DNA of 22,253 bases, taken from IMG/VR virus record IMGVR_UViG_3300045740_000181, positions 1-22,253 of that record; one strand, 5' to 3'. Every line of letters starts with the position of its first letter. The stretch's first letter is position 1. The translations under genes were made by a program, and so were the position numbers. This stretch comes from a virus. Of this stretch, positions 1 to 6,529 are shown one piece after another. Under the pieces are notes generated by a model. It did no database searches. It saw only the letters and a list, made by a program, of their open reading frames with translations, and was not told where the DNA came from.

Positions 1-1689
1 AGTTGTTGCCGCATCCCCGTTAATCAGGATGTCCAGCCCCGCACTCCATAACGGCTTGCCCTTGGCTTTTAAGATCGTATTGGGGGCATAGGATTCGGAT
101 GCAATTGATTGTGCTGGCGCAAAGCTCCCATCATTGGACTCTGCCGTAGTTTTACCTCTCGGATGCTGGGATTCATTCCACTTTGCAATTGCGTTCAGGA
201 AGGTGTCCCGTTCATGCTTTTCAATTGCCTGCCATGACAAATTTTCATGAAACACTATGCGGTTACTTTCAGCCCACATGCGTAGCATGGCCCGGTGGTC
301 GTGGCTGGACCGTTCCTCATAAGTTGGGACCAGAAGTTCTTTAGCATTGCTCAATATGGCCGGACGGATTTTCCTGTCCAGCACATAACTTTTATCCGGC
401 AACTCCAGAATGTCGTAGGTTCCAGAAGAAGTTAGTAACCCTATACGTCGCACACCTCTTGGGGCCCAGCTACTTAACCACGCCTCAATATCCCCGTAAC
501 TGAATGTCGGGTCTCCTATGGCGACATCGGAGTGGGGGGCCATGTGAGAATGGAATAACGTCGTGCCCTTGGGCACTTTGGCTTCCTTCCACACGTCCTT
601 CCATGATTTAACAGAGCCATCAGGAAGAACGAAGAATGCGTTCTTGGTGGTGTCTCCATGATTACGCCTGTCGGGATTCTCTAACAGCGCGGCTCGTATT
701 CCGGCAATTTCCACATCATCTTTGGGAGCGAATTCACCCCCCTTTTCATCCCCTGCGGGGTGCCGCGGATGCTGGGACTCATCCCACTTTGCAATGGAAT
801 GCAGCCATTCTATTGTGGAGGCCCGGCCTCTTTTTTCTTGTTGCCAGACTTCCCCTTCTTCTTTTTGGATGGCTTGGAATCGCGCGGCATACCGATCCCG
901 AATCCCCCACCATCCGTGGTCGCGTCCTCCCAGCCCTCCATAGTGCTTTTGGTCGTACTCGTTGAGGACTCGTTCGTAAGCGGCGGCTCCTTCTTCTCGG
1001 GAGGTCCAGCTGCCGAAGACTTCTCCGCTGCCACGCCAGAACTTTTTTCCAGTCCCAGCCAGCTTCTGACTCGCTTGATTAACGGCATTGGCCACCTCTT
1101 GTTCCGTACCCGGAGAAAATACGTAAACCTCGACCCCCCGCCCCCGCTGTACCAGCGTATGAAATTCCACGCCGCTCGCCAGCAGGCTGCGATGGGTTTC
1201 TTCCATGGACGTGTCGGTCTCGAACCGATACATTGTATCAGGCCCAGCCGCATCGTTTGTGAAATGAACGACGGCTTTTTGCTGGGCTAACAGGCCCTTC
1301 AGAGCCATGCTGGCCTTGATTGCCTCAGTATCGCCCGTCACATACTGCACAACCAGCGACTGCTCGGCCCCATCAGACCATGCCCCAACCCCCACATGAT
1401 TGACGGTCTTGACCCCGTAATAAGAATCAATCTCGGCAGCAGCCTGCCGCAACAACTGAGTGCGGTCGCTGTGTACCCGCCGCGCGGCTTCGTTGAAATC
1501 CACCTGTTCGTCGATATTAGGGCTGACAAAACCTGCCCCTTTCGGAGCGAATTCCCCCCCTTTTTCTGATCCGGCAGGATGCCGCGGGTGCTGGGACTCG
1601 TCCCATACCGTGTGTAACTTCTTCAGCAGGGTAACTTCAGGTTCCGTGCAATTGACTTGCACTAGGTGTTGTCTTCGATCCGTGCCCAT
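1..1689 (-). CDS. Multi-domain protein with three HPR/GGEF tag motifs and a JAB-like domain (partial)
   Basis: A single open frame of 563 codons runs off the left edge, so the C-terminus is missing. I place the start at ATG 1689, preceded by GAGGGG with an 8-nt spacer and overlapping the upstream gene by 28 nt; GTG 1662, which overlaps the upstream TAG, is the alternative. The protein carries three copies of a WxESQHPR...F(A)P motif, at residues 29-50, 302-323 and 504-526. Between copies 1 and 2 lies about 250 residues of unrecognised sequence. Between copies 2 and 3 is a domain with HSH (380-382) followed by SYGD (397-400), resembling the HxH...SxxD metal site of JAB/MPN domains found in phage head polyproteins, though the gap between the halves is long. 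It lies last in the run that includes the XkdF-like protease. I infer a modular, perhaps proteolysed, capsid-associated protein. No function is proven. The frame is real because the tag motifs stay in frame over 1.5 kb. Confidence 0.8.
   Translation of the reverse strand, partial: MGTDRRQHLVQVNCTEPEVTLLKKLHTVWDESQHPRHPAGSEKGGEFAPKGAGFVSPNIDEQVDFNEAARRVHSDRTQLLRQAAAEIDSYYGVKTVNHVGVGAWSDGAEQSLVVQYVTGDTEAIKASMALKGLLAQQKAVVHFTNDAAGPDTMYRFETDTSMEETHRSLLASGVEFHTLVQRGRGVEVYVFSPGTEQEVANAVNQASQKLAGTGKKFWRGSGEVFGSWTSREEGAAAYERVLNEYDQKHYGGLGGRDHGWWGIRDRYAARFQAIQKEEGEVWQQEKRGRASTIEWLHSIAKWDESQHPRHPAGDEKGGEFAPKDDVEIAGIRAALLENPDRRNHGDTTKNAFFVLPDGSVKSWKDVWKEAKVPKGTTLFHSHMAPHSDVAIGDPTFSYGDIEAWLSSWAPRGVRRIGLLTSSGTYDILELPDKSYVLDRKIRPAILSNAKELLVPTYEERSSHDHRAMLRMWAESNRIVFHENLSWQAIEKHERDTFLNAIAKWNESQHPRGKTTAESNDGSFAPAQSIASESYAPNTILKAKGKPLWSAGLDILINGDAATT
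112..180 (-). repeat. Tag motif copy 3 of the left-end protein
   Basis: Encodes 23 residues starting WNESQHPRGKTTAES and ending GSFAPA. It is preceded by the residues IAK, as in copy 2. It is a mixed form: its first half matches the WDESQHPR type and its GKTTAES section matches the genes at 5048 and 5834. Confidence 0.85.
721..786 (-). repeat. Tag motif copy 2 of the left-end protein
   Basis: Encodes 22 residues starting WDESQHPRHPAGDE and ending KGGEFAPK, internal to the protein (residues 302-323). It is nearly identical to the motifs at 1540-1605 and 7001-7066, and the DNA is similar too, so recent duplication or recombination between copies is possible. Confidence 0.9.
1540..1605 (-). repeat. 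Tag motif copy 1 of the left-end protein
   Basis: Encodes 22 residues starting WDESQHPRHPAGSE and ending KGGEFAPK, close to the N-terminus (residues 29-50). This is the same relative position the motif has in the separate proteins encoded at 6530-7132, 5834-6520 and 5048-5830. Confidence 0.9.
1646..1662 (-). repeat. Inverted-repeat motif GTGCA-N7-TGCAC, copy 1
   Basis: On the minus strand this reads GTGCAAGTCAATTGCAC, with six-base inverted arms (GTGCAA/TTGCAC). It starts at the stop codon of the preceding gene. Related copies lie at 4173-4189, 7701-7713, 12855-12867 and 20245-20261. Confidence 0.55.
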
Positions 1690-1883
1690 TTATCGGTCCC
1701 CTCAAAATAATCGGGCAGGATGTCCAGCAGGTCCAGTCCTTCCAGTTGCAGGGAATTTTCAATTTGCAGAATGCGGTCCGCAAGATACTTCGTAGGTACC
1801 GTAACTCCTTCTACCCGGTAAGCGCCGCGTTCCCAACTTACGGTCCCAAGAATCGACTCCCCGGTCCCGATGATGACTTTCAT
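1662..1883 (-). CDS. Small protein, paralogue of the preceding gene
   Basis: 73 residues, function unknown. The ATG at 1883 overlaps the upstream stop as ATGA, which decides it over a GTG four codons earlier that lacks a ribosome binding site. The N-terminus, MKVIIGTGESILGTVSWE, lines up with MKAWVGVSESVLGSVEWD of the adjacent upstream gene, so the two are tandem paralogues sharing an MKxxxGxxESxLGxVxW signature; after about residue 30 they diverge. Its TAG stop overlaps a possible GTG start of the next gene by one base and lies in an inverted repeat (1646-1662). It is probably translated by coupling. No membrane segment or signal peptide is visible. Confidence 0.8.
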   Translation of the reverse strand: MKVIIGTGESILGTVSWERGAYRVEGVTVPTKYLADRILQIENSLQLEGLDLLDILPDYFEGTDKWARIEDNT

Positions 1884-2125
1884 GTTTTTAGCCACTCAAG
1901 AAATTCCGCCGGATCCCGATACCAGACCCAGTGTGCAACGCTCGTAAACTCGTTTCCCAGTGCCAACAGGGCTTCGTCACCATGCCGCCCGGACTTCTCC
2001 AGATTCGCAACCGCAGACTTCAATCTGCCCACGTCTTCTTTGTCACCGCCCTCAAAAACGTACTGACGCCCATCCCATTCCACACTGCCCAGCACAGATT
2101 CAGATACGCCTACCCACGCTTTCAT
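1880..2125 (-). CDS. Small protein, first of two tandem paralogues
   Basis: 81 residues, function unknown. The start is ATG 2125, preceded by AAGGAGAG at good spacing; the open frame extends upstream to 2182, but the extra codons overlap the end of the kinase-like gene and have no ribosome binding site. The N-terminal MKAWVGVSESVLGSVEWDG matches the start of the next gene, indicating a tandem duplication. The remainder is mixed charged and hydrophobic with an aromatic-rich tail (VAHWVWYRDPAEFLEWL). The ATGA overlap with the next gene suggests coupled translation. It sits between the kinase-like gene and the three-tag protein, so it may take part in the same head-associated module, but that rests only on position. 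Confidence 0.8.
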   Translation of the reverse strand: MKAWVGVSESVLGSVEWDGRQYVFEGGDKEDVGRLKSAVANLEKSGRHGDEALLALGNEFTSVAHWVWYRDPAEFLEWLKT

Positions 2126-2135
2126 AGGTCTCTCC

Positions 2136-3389
2136 TTAGTCACCGAATTGCATTGCCTTTTCAAACTTAAAGAACGAAACATCCCCCAGCTCGAACTGCG
2201 TTTTCAGGTGGTCCAACCTTCTGTCAAGTTTAGTAAATACATCTGAATCAAAATAACGATCCCCAAAATAAGCCCCGTCAGAACGCTTGTTCATGTGGGC
2301 CCCTAACAGCCGCTTGGTGTTCGACGCTGCACTATCTAAAAAGGACAGCATGTCTTCCTTGTGCAGGGGAGCCTGCAAAATCTTGTTATCGTGTATTTTG
2401 TCGTAAAAGGTGTTGGAAAACCCTTGATACATGAGCATCCGACCATGATCTATTGGAGTTAAATGACCGTCGTCGGTAATCAGGTAGTTTCTATAGTGCC
2501 GGTCGGGATCCCCAGCCAAATAAGACACTGCCAGCATTTTGGCAACAGAATCCACGCCCGTCTTAACGACTGCCTGCTTCAACTGCTCCTTAGTTGCATT
2601 TTTTACTTCAAACCCCTTGATCCAAGACGACAGGAGGAACTCCCCTTTGTCAGTCTTGAAATACTGCGTGTCAGGAACCTTCACATTCTTGATACCAAGC
2701 TCCGTGAACAACTGAGACGCTAAATGCTCAATTAAAGCTCCGCCACCTGCTCTATCATCAACCTCCTTCAGCATGAATTTTTCGCCATTTCGATCCTTGA
2801 TCACGACGTTTGACCAGTTAATGCCGTGGGCACTGTTTTCCTTTACGTCGAATCCCGCCTCTGTCAACTTTTCAACAAGGGAATTAAACCCCTTTGCATT
2901 GGACAGGCTATCGGAAACCACCCGTCCCACAGCCTCAAAGGAAGGAGACCGACGGCCCCCCTCTGCTACAGGAACCACATACCCCGCTTCAAACCCACTG
3001 CTCAATGGATTCATGGAATGCAGGGACAAGGGAGGTTGGTTACTGGATACGGCCCCGCCGGGAGCCACCGCAGCCGCCGGGGTGCCCATAGCTTGCATGG
3101 CTTCAGCCAAGGGCATGTTGCTCTCGCTCACCCCACGCATCTGATTAAGGGCTTGGTCTATCCGATCTGATAACTTCTGTGCACGCAGACGACGGATCTT
3201 GAACCGGGCCCCCTCCGCATAGGCCCCGACCCACGCCGGATCCGGGGTCATCTTTCCATCGTGATACCCGGATCGCGGGCGCACGAACATCACAGCCCGG
3301 TCTGCCGTAGTGAACCGGCCTATCTCATCGTGATAGGGATTCGAACAAATTACTCGCTCCCGCCTCAGCATCCGGGTCCAAAAACTCAT
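2136..3389 (-). CDS. Kinase-like protein with N-terminal MSFW/NPYHDEIGRF tag
   Basis: 417 residues starting at ATG 3389 (MSFWTRML), which overlaps the HNH stop codon as ATGA; the three extra upstream codons are not needed. Residues 17-30 (NPYHDEIGRFTTAD) resemble the NPxHDExGRF motif seen in phage head-associated proteins and are a distant form of the HPR...GGEF motif in neighbouring genes. The C-terminal half looks like a protein/lipid kinase fold: FMLKEV with K208, a conserved Glu in ALIEHLA (about residue 221), a hinge-like LLSSWIKGFE, a catalytic loop GDPDRHYRN (D296, H298, N301) and an IDHG metal-binding motif (D314). HipA-like and PI3K-like families share this order, and similar domains are known in phage head proteins. 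Substrate unknown. I infer a phage effector that may be packaged with the capsid. Kinase fold fairly likely, activity untested. Confidence 0.75.
   Translation of the reverse strand: MSFWTRMLRRERVICSNPYHDEIGRFTTADRAVMFVRPRSGYHDGKMTPDPAWVGAYAEGARFKIRRLRAQKLSDRIDQALNQMRGVSESNMPLAEAMQAMGTPAAAVAPGGAVSSNQPPLSLHSMNPLSSGFEAGYVVPVAEGGRRSPSFEAVGRVVSDSLSNAKGFNSLVEKLTEAGFDVKENSAHGINWSNVVIKDRNGEKFMLKEVDDRAGGGALIEHLASQLFTELGIKNVKVPDTQYFKTDKGEFLLSSWIKGFEVKNATKEQLKQAVVKTGVDSVAKMLAVSYLAGDPDRHYRNYLITDDGHLTPIDHGRMLMYQGFSNTFYDKIHDNKILQAPLHKEDMLSFLDSAASNTKRLLGAHMNKRSDGAYFGDRYFDSDVFTKLDRRLDHLKTQFELGDVSFFKFEKAMQFGD
3365..3389 (-). repeat. 25-bp direct repeat, downstream copy (start of kinase-like gene)
   Basis: Identical to 3890-3914. 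It encodes the first eight residues (MSFWTRML) of the kinase-like gene. The two copies flank the HNH endonuclease gene exactly and lie 525 bp apart, as expected if the insertion duplicated its target. Confidence 0.9.
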
Positions 3390-3874
3390 AGCGTGCAACC
3401 TTGATGGTGTTGCCGTTTCGCGGACAAGTAAGCAGCGTGCGCCTCTTTAGGCGTCTGATACGTACCGAGATTGCGGGTGCGCCCGTCTATCCGCAGGTAC
3501 GCAACATAAGAATTCCCCCTCGGCTCATGGCACACGCCCAAGTACCCGGTCTTGGAATTCCGCTTCGCCTTCCTGTAGTTCTGAGTATTTTCTTGGTTCG
3601 ACACTTCCCGCAGGTTGGCAATGCGGTTATCCAGCTTGTCGCCATTAATATGGTCAAGCTGGTCCGCTGGCCAATCACCTGTAACCATGAACCACGCCAG
3701 TCGATGAGCCAAGTACCCCCGCTTAAGAATGCGAACGCTTAGATACCCGCGACAGTGGGGTGTGCCTGCCACGGACCCGGCAGCTTGTCTGCCCTGCCCC
3801 ACGCGCCACCGAAGCACGCCCGTATTTGGGTCATAGCTTAGTAGCTCTCGCACTCTGTCTACCGACAGGCCCAT
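3386..3874 (-). CDS. HNH homing-type endonuclease with AP2 DNA-binding domain
   Basis: 162 residues. The N-terminal region (LLSYDPNTGVLRWR, then YLAHRLAWFMVTGDWPADQLDH) followed by INGDKLDNRIANLREVSNQEN is the HNH_3-type nuclease domain seen in free-standing phage homing endonucleases, with the D-H-I-N-G-D...N core at about residues 74-91. Residues from about 108 to the end (SKTGYLGVCHEPRGNSYVAYL...LGTYQTPKEAHAAY) form an AP2-like DNA-binding domain, the usual partner. Such enzymes cut specific DNA and spread their own gene to related phages. A 25-bp direct repeat flanks it (3365-3389 and 3890-3914), and its stop overlaps the ATG of the kinase-like gene as ATGA, so the insertion left its neighbours intact. 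The start at ATG 3874 lies one base after a short remnant frame. Confidence is high for the family; the target site is inferred. Confidence 0.92.
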   Translation of the reverse strand: MGLSVDRVRELLSYDPNTGVLRWRVGQGRQAAGSVAGTPHCRGYLSVRILKRGYLAHRLAWFMVTGDWPADQLDHINGDKLDNRIANLREVSNQENTQNYRKAKRNSKTGYLGVCHEPRGNSYVAYLRIDGRTRNLGTYQTPKEAHAAYLSAKRQHHQGCTL

Positions 3875-3875
3875 A

Positions 3876-3914
3876 TCAGGCTTCCTTGATCAGCATCCGG
3901 GTCCAAAAACTCAT
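3876..3914 (-). pseudogene. Truncated duplicate of the kinase-like gene start (MSFWTRMLIKEA)
   Basis: A 12-codon frame begins at ATG 3914, overlapping the stop of the acidic small protein as ATGA, and repeats the first eight codons of the kinase-like gene before stopping at 3878-3876. It is best read as the original start of that gene, cut off when the HNH gene arrived. It may now act as a translational relay to the HNH ATG one base further on. Confidence 0.75.
3890..3914 (-). repeat. 25-bp direct repeat, upstream copy
   Basis: Identical to 3365-3389. The match ends at 3889 and 3915, where the two copies differ. Confidence 0.9.
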
Positions 3915-4093
3915 GAATCGTCCTCGTCCTCATCCTCGTCTTCGTACTCCAGCAGACACCGGCCCATGGCCCGGCAGGCATCCGGGGTATCGCACTCGGG
4001 GCACAGGCTTTCATCCTGCCCCCCCTCTGATTCAGGAAGGTCGGCCGCACTCATGTCATCTTTGACCACAGGCCAACGGTTGAAATAGCTCAT
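3911..4093 (-). CDS. Small acidic protein with MSYFNRW start and cysteine cluster
   Basis: 60 residues, function unknown. It starts at ATG 4093 with AAGGTGA upstream. The first residues, MSYFNRWPVVK, match the MSFF(L/Q)R(Y/W) starts of the proteins at 5048, 5834 and 6530, but the full HPR...GGEF motif is absent; only ESEGGQDES recalls it. The middle holds CPEC...C...C (about residues 31, 34, 40 and 46), possibly metal binding. The C-terminus is almost entirely acidic (EYEDEDEDEDDS). It lies directly downstream of the prohead protease gene and overlaps the next start by ATGA. An acidic tail would fit a small scaffold-like or DNA-mimic role, but that is speculation. Confidence 0.75.
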   Translation of the reverse strand: MSYFNRWPVVKDDMSAADLPESEGGQDESLCPECDTPDACRAMGRCLLEYEDEDEDEDDS

Positions 4094-4172
4094 AACAGTT
4101 TCACCTTGATTCTATTGGCTTTTCCCGCCAAACAGAGGCCCCGGATCCCGTCCTCGCTGTCCCATGAAAGCC

Positions 4173-4189
4173 GTGCAATTGACTTGCAA
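4173..4189 (-). repeat. Inverted-repeat motif, copy 2
   Basis: Minus strand TTGCAAGTCAATTGCAC, immediately after the TGA stop of the XkdF-like gene. The last 15 bases are identical to copy 1. The remaining 79 bases before the next start show a weak stem (TTGGC/GCCAA) but no convincing promoter. Confidence 0.5.
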
Positions 4190-5002
4190 TCAGCACGCCT
4201 TCTTCTTCCCTTTGCGCCGCTTCTCCATCCATTCTTTTTGCACTTCGGAATAAATGTTTTCGGATTTCATCAAGGCATCCAACAGGCTGAAACGGTGGTT
4301 GTGGCCCTCCACGGTATCAGTCGCGGTCCCCTTGGAAATTTGATGGGAATGCCCGCCAACACTATCGGTCTCGCCCCCCGTAAATTGCCCGGACTCATCA
4401 AAATCCAGAGCGAACACATGAACATGGTGGGGATCCGTGGTATTGGCCGCGGTCTTGCCGAAAACCATGCCATCGTCCGGAATTTCCAACTCCACGGTGC
4501 GCTTTTCCCGCCGACCCGTGCCGTACATGCTGAAACCGTTGATTTCACCCCGCTTGATCAGGCTCCACGTCTCTTTGCTGGGGATATGGACCCCCAGTAC
4601 CCATGATCCTTCAAGAAATTCCGGATCGCCCTTCCGGGCAATAAAAGACTCGACCACATACGAACCATTGCGCTTCTGGCTGTGCTCGGTGTCGATGGCG
4701 CTCACGGCTCCTTTCTTGATAAAGCCATGAGCAATTCGCTCAATTTCCTCGGGGGTCATGAAGTCCCCCTGCGAGTCGGGCATGTAAGGAACGTAGACCT
4801 CGCCATAAACCAACTGCTTCTCGTTGTCGAATTTGGTGAAAGTTATATGGGCTTCCGATTTATTGACCCCGCGATATTGCCGGTAGCAGACTGCCGCCCG
4901 CTGGGCGTTATCGGGGAATTTTTCGTTTAGGTGGGCGTTGCCCATGCAGCGGGAAATGAAATCACGCTCAGACTCATCAGCATCTGGAGTGGGTAATGGC
5001 AT
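4190..5002 (-). CDS. XkdF-like phage prohead serine protease
   Basis: 270 residues from ATG 5002, with GAGGAAA upstream. Residues 1-45 hold a short domain seen at the start of phage head proteins (ESERDFISRCMGN...FPDNAQRAAVC). The core that follows (ITFTKFDNEKQLVYGEVYVP, DSQGDFMTPEEIERIAHGF) matches the XkdF-type putative serine protease family. Candidate catalytic residues are H107 (IDTEHSQ) and S158 (NGFSMYGTG), in the usual order for prohead proteases. The C-terminus is rich in histidine (DPHHVHVF, GGHSHQISKGT, EGHNHRFS), a pattern known from other phage structural proteins, and ends in a lysine-rich tail. These enzymes process scaffold and head proteins during capsid maturation, so the tagged proteins encoded around it are plausible substrates or cargo. 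No major capsid protein is seen in the window. Confidence 0.85.
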   Translation of the reverse strand: MPLPTPDADESERDFISRCMGNAHLNEKFPDNAQRAAVCYRQYRGVNKSEAHITFTKFDNEKQLVYGEVYVPYMPDSQGDFMTPEEIERIAHGFIKKGAVSAIDTEHSQKRNGSYVVESFIARKGDPEFLEGSWVLGVHIPSKETWSLIKRGEINGFSMYGTGRREKRTVELEIPDDGMVFGKTAANTTDPHHVHVFALDFDESGQFTGGETDSVGGHSHQISKGTATDTVEGHNHRFSLLDALMKSENIYSEVQKEWMEKRRKGKKKAC

Positions 5003-5047
5003 GGAAATTTCCTCAAAGTAATCTCTTCAGTTCTGCTTTTGTCAGCC

Positions 5048-5830
5048 TCAAGACTTGATTTTAAAATGCCACAGACCTTTTGAACCTTTACCACCAATTG
5101 CATTTCTTCCCATAGGGGTAATAGCCCCCCGCTTATCCAGCAACCCGCGTGCAATTAGTGCCTCTTTGGCAGAGAGATAATCTGCTGCTGCGATGCCTGT
5201 CTCTTTCATTGCCTCAGACATCCGGAAATCCTTAATCCCTCCATAAGAGGATTTCAGTCCAGCCGTAGCGTGCAACACGATTTCTTCAAATTGAGACACG
5301 TTGGTGGAAGATTTCTTGGGGAGTACACGGGCTGCATCAGCAGGATGCACATACCCTGTCATCCCCATGTCCTTGCCCATAAATATATGATGCTCAACTA
5401 AAGCCATACCCGGCTGAAGCACCACGGTCTTACCTTCAATCCCATTATCGAATGGGCCAAAATGTCCCCCTTCTCTACCGGGAGCAAAATGATCACGCAA
5501 CTCTAAGCGCCCCCCATCCAATGTAGTAAGACTGTAGGTAGACACAGTGCCACCGCTTGCCATGGTGTCACTAAGAGTCACCTTATCTCGCACGGCTATC
5601 TCATATTTTTTCTTACCTTGACGAGACAACCAACTGGGAGCCTGATCTGGAGTCAAATGTATGGTATCCCCAACCTTGTACCCACTCTCAGGATTGGTCG
5701 GCTTTCCTCCCGCCCCGCCACCTGCTGGCTTAAATGACCCCCCGCGTGATTCAGGAGTCGTTTTTCCACGCGGATGCAATTCTTCTGACCATGCCTTGAT
5801 TACGTGCGCGTAACGTAGAAAGAAACTCAT
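5048..5830 (-). CDS. Tagged protein: MSFF start, HPR/GGSF motif, C-terminal winged-helix-like region
   Basis: 260 residues from ATG 5830. The first 36 residues, MSFFLRYAHVIKAWSEELHPR and onward to GGSFKPA, are nearly the same as in the gene just upstream, whereas the rest is unrelated. Motif copy at 5723-5791 (residues 14-36). The middle (about 47-170) contains VGDTIHLTPDQAPSWL and VEHHIFMGKDMGMTGYVHP, the latter resembling a small domain found in phage and plasmid proteins. The last 80 residues (FEEIVLHAT...MSEAMKETGIAAADYLSAK...GLLDKRGAITPMG) read like a winged helix. This looks like domain shuffling behind a constant N-terminal tag. The pairing of a tag with a DNA-binding-like domain would suit a protein delivered with, or bound to, phage DNA; that is inference. 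Confidence 0.82.
   Translation of the reverse strand: MSFFLRYAHVIKAWSEELHPRGKTTPESRGGSFKPAGGGAGGKPTNPESGYKVGDTIHLTPDQAPSWLSRQGKKKYEIAVRDKVTLSDTMASGGTVSTYSLTTLDGGRLELRDHFAPGREGGHFGPFDNGIEGKTVVLQPGMALVEHHIFMGKDMGMTGYVHPADAARVLPKKSSTNVSQFEEIVLHATAGLKSSYGGIKDFRMSEAMKETGIAAADYLSAKEALIARGLLDKRGAITPMGRNAIGGKGSKGLWHFKIKS
5723..5791 (-). repeat. Tag motif in the 260-residue protein
   Basis: Encodes 23 residues starting WSEELHPRGKTTPES and ending GGSFKPA. It differs from the copy at 6413-6481 at only two residues. Confidence 0.9.
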
Positions 5831-5833
5831 AAT

Positions 5834-6520
5834 TTAATCCCACCATAAACGTAGAACAGGCTCATCGAAAACCTTCAGGTCTTCCCAAGAATCAGGCCTT
5901 ACAGGATCGGGCTTACGTGGCTTCTCATAATCCTTCACGCGATACCCTGCATCATGCAAATTAACCTCGTCTGCTTTAAGCGCCTTTAATTTCTGCAAAT
6001 GTTGTAATTGCTCCACTGGCCCAGTGATAAACATTGCAGGTGACCCACTTCTCCCCATCCAGATTTTGACATCTGGAGCAACCTCCAAAATTTTGTTTGT
6101 CACCTTTTTAGGGTTAAACTCGTTGTATTGGCCTATTGCTTTTGGCAGCACATGAACAGCCTCAAGAGCACTTAAGGCGGATGACGCAATAAAATTCAGG
6201 TTACGCTGTGCATAGGCTTCTTCAGTCGGCGTCTGACCTCCCGGTCTAGCATCTGCATACGCTTGAGAGACTTCTTCCCCAACCTTAAGAGCGTTTGCTG
6301 AAATTTCTGCCTGAGTTTTATTTGGTGACTTTCCACTCCGCTTCCGGTTGTCCACGTATCCTGCGGGAGTACGCCCCGCATAAATGTCATCACTACCAGC
6401 ACCAGAAGCATGTGCCGGTTTGAAAGAGCCTCCCCGCGATTCGGGGGAGGTCTTACCGCGAGGATGAAGTTCTTCCCGCCATTCTTTAATAATGTCGGCA
6501 TACCGTAGAAAGAAACTCAT
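5834..6520 (-). CDS. Tagged protein: MSFF start, HPR/GGSF motif, unknown C-terminal domain
   Basis: 228 residues from ATG 6520, with GAGGAA upstream. It opens with MSFFLRYADIIKEWREELHPR and GGSFKPA, the same tag as the next gene. After a flexible stretch (residues 37-75, rich in Gly, Ser, Asp and Lys) comes a mainly helical region (AEISANALKVGEEVSQAYADA; NLNFIASSALSALEAVHVLP) and a section with KIWMGRSGSPAMFITGPVEQ. The C-terminus is rich in proline and aspartate and ends in LRLWWD. I do not recognise a family for the main domain. It is separated by 3 bases from the following gene and 9 from the preceding one, so the three MSFF genes form one transcription unit upstream of the protease. Confidence 0.82.
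   Translation of the reverse strand: MSFFLRYADIIKEWREELHPRGKTSPESRGGSFKPAHASGAGSDDIYAGRTPAGYVDNRKRSGKSPNKTQAEISANALKVGEEVSQAYADARPGGQTPTEEAYAQRNLNFIASSALSALEAVHVLPKAIGQYNEFNPKKVTNKILEVAPDVKIWMGRSGSPAMFITGPVEQLQHLQKLKALKADEVNLHDAGYRVKDYEKPRKPDPVRPDSWEDLKVFDEPVLRLWWD
6413..6481 (-). repeat. Tag motif in the 228-residue protein
   Basis: Encodes 23 residues starting WREELHPRGKTSPES and ending GGSFKPA, preceded by DIIKE. Confidence 0.9.
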
Positions 6521-6529
6521 GTTGGTTCC

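Noticed and set aside
810-1253. 147-codon minus-strand frame with a lysine-rich end
   Set aside because: It lies inside the three-tag protein in another frame; the other frame is kept open for 563 codons and contains the conserved motifs.
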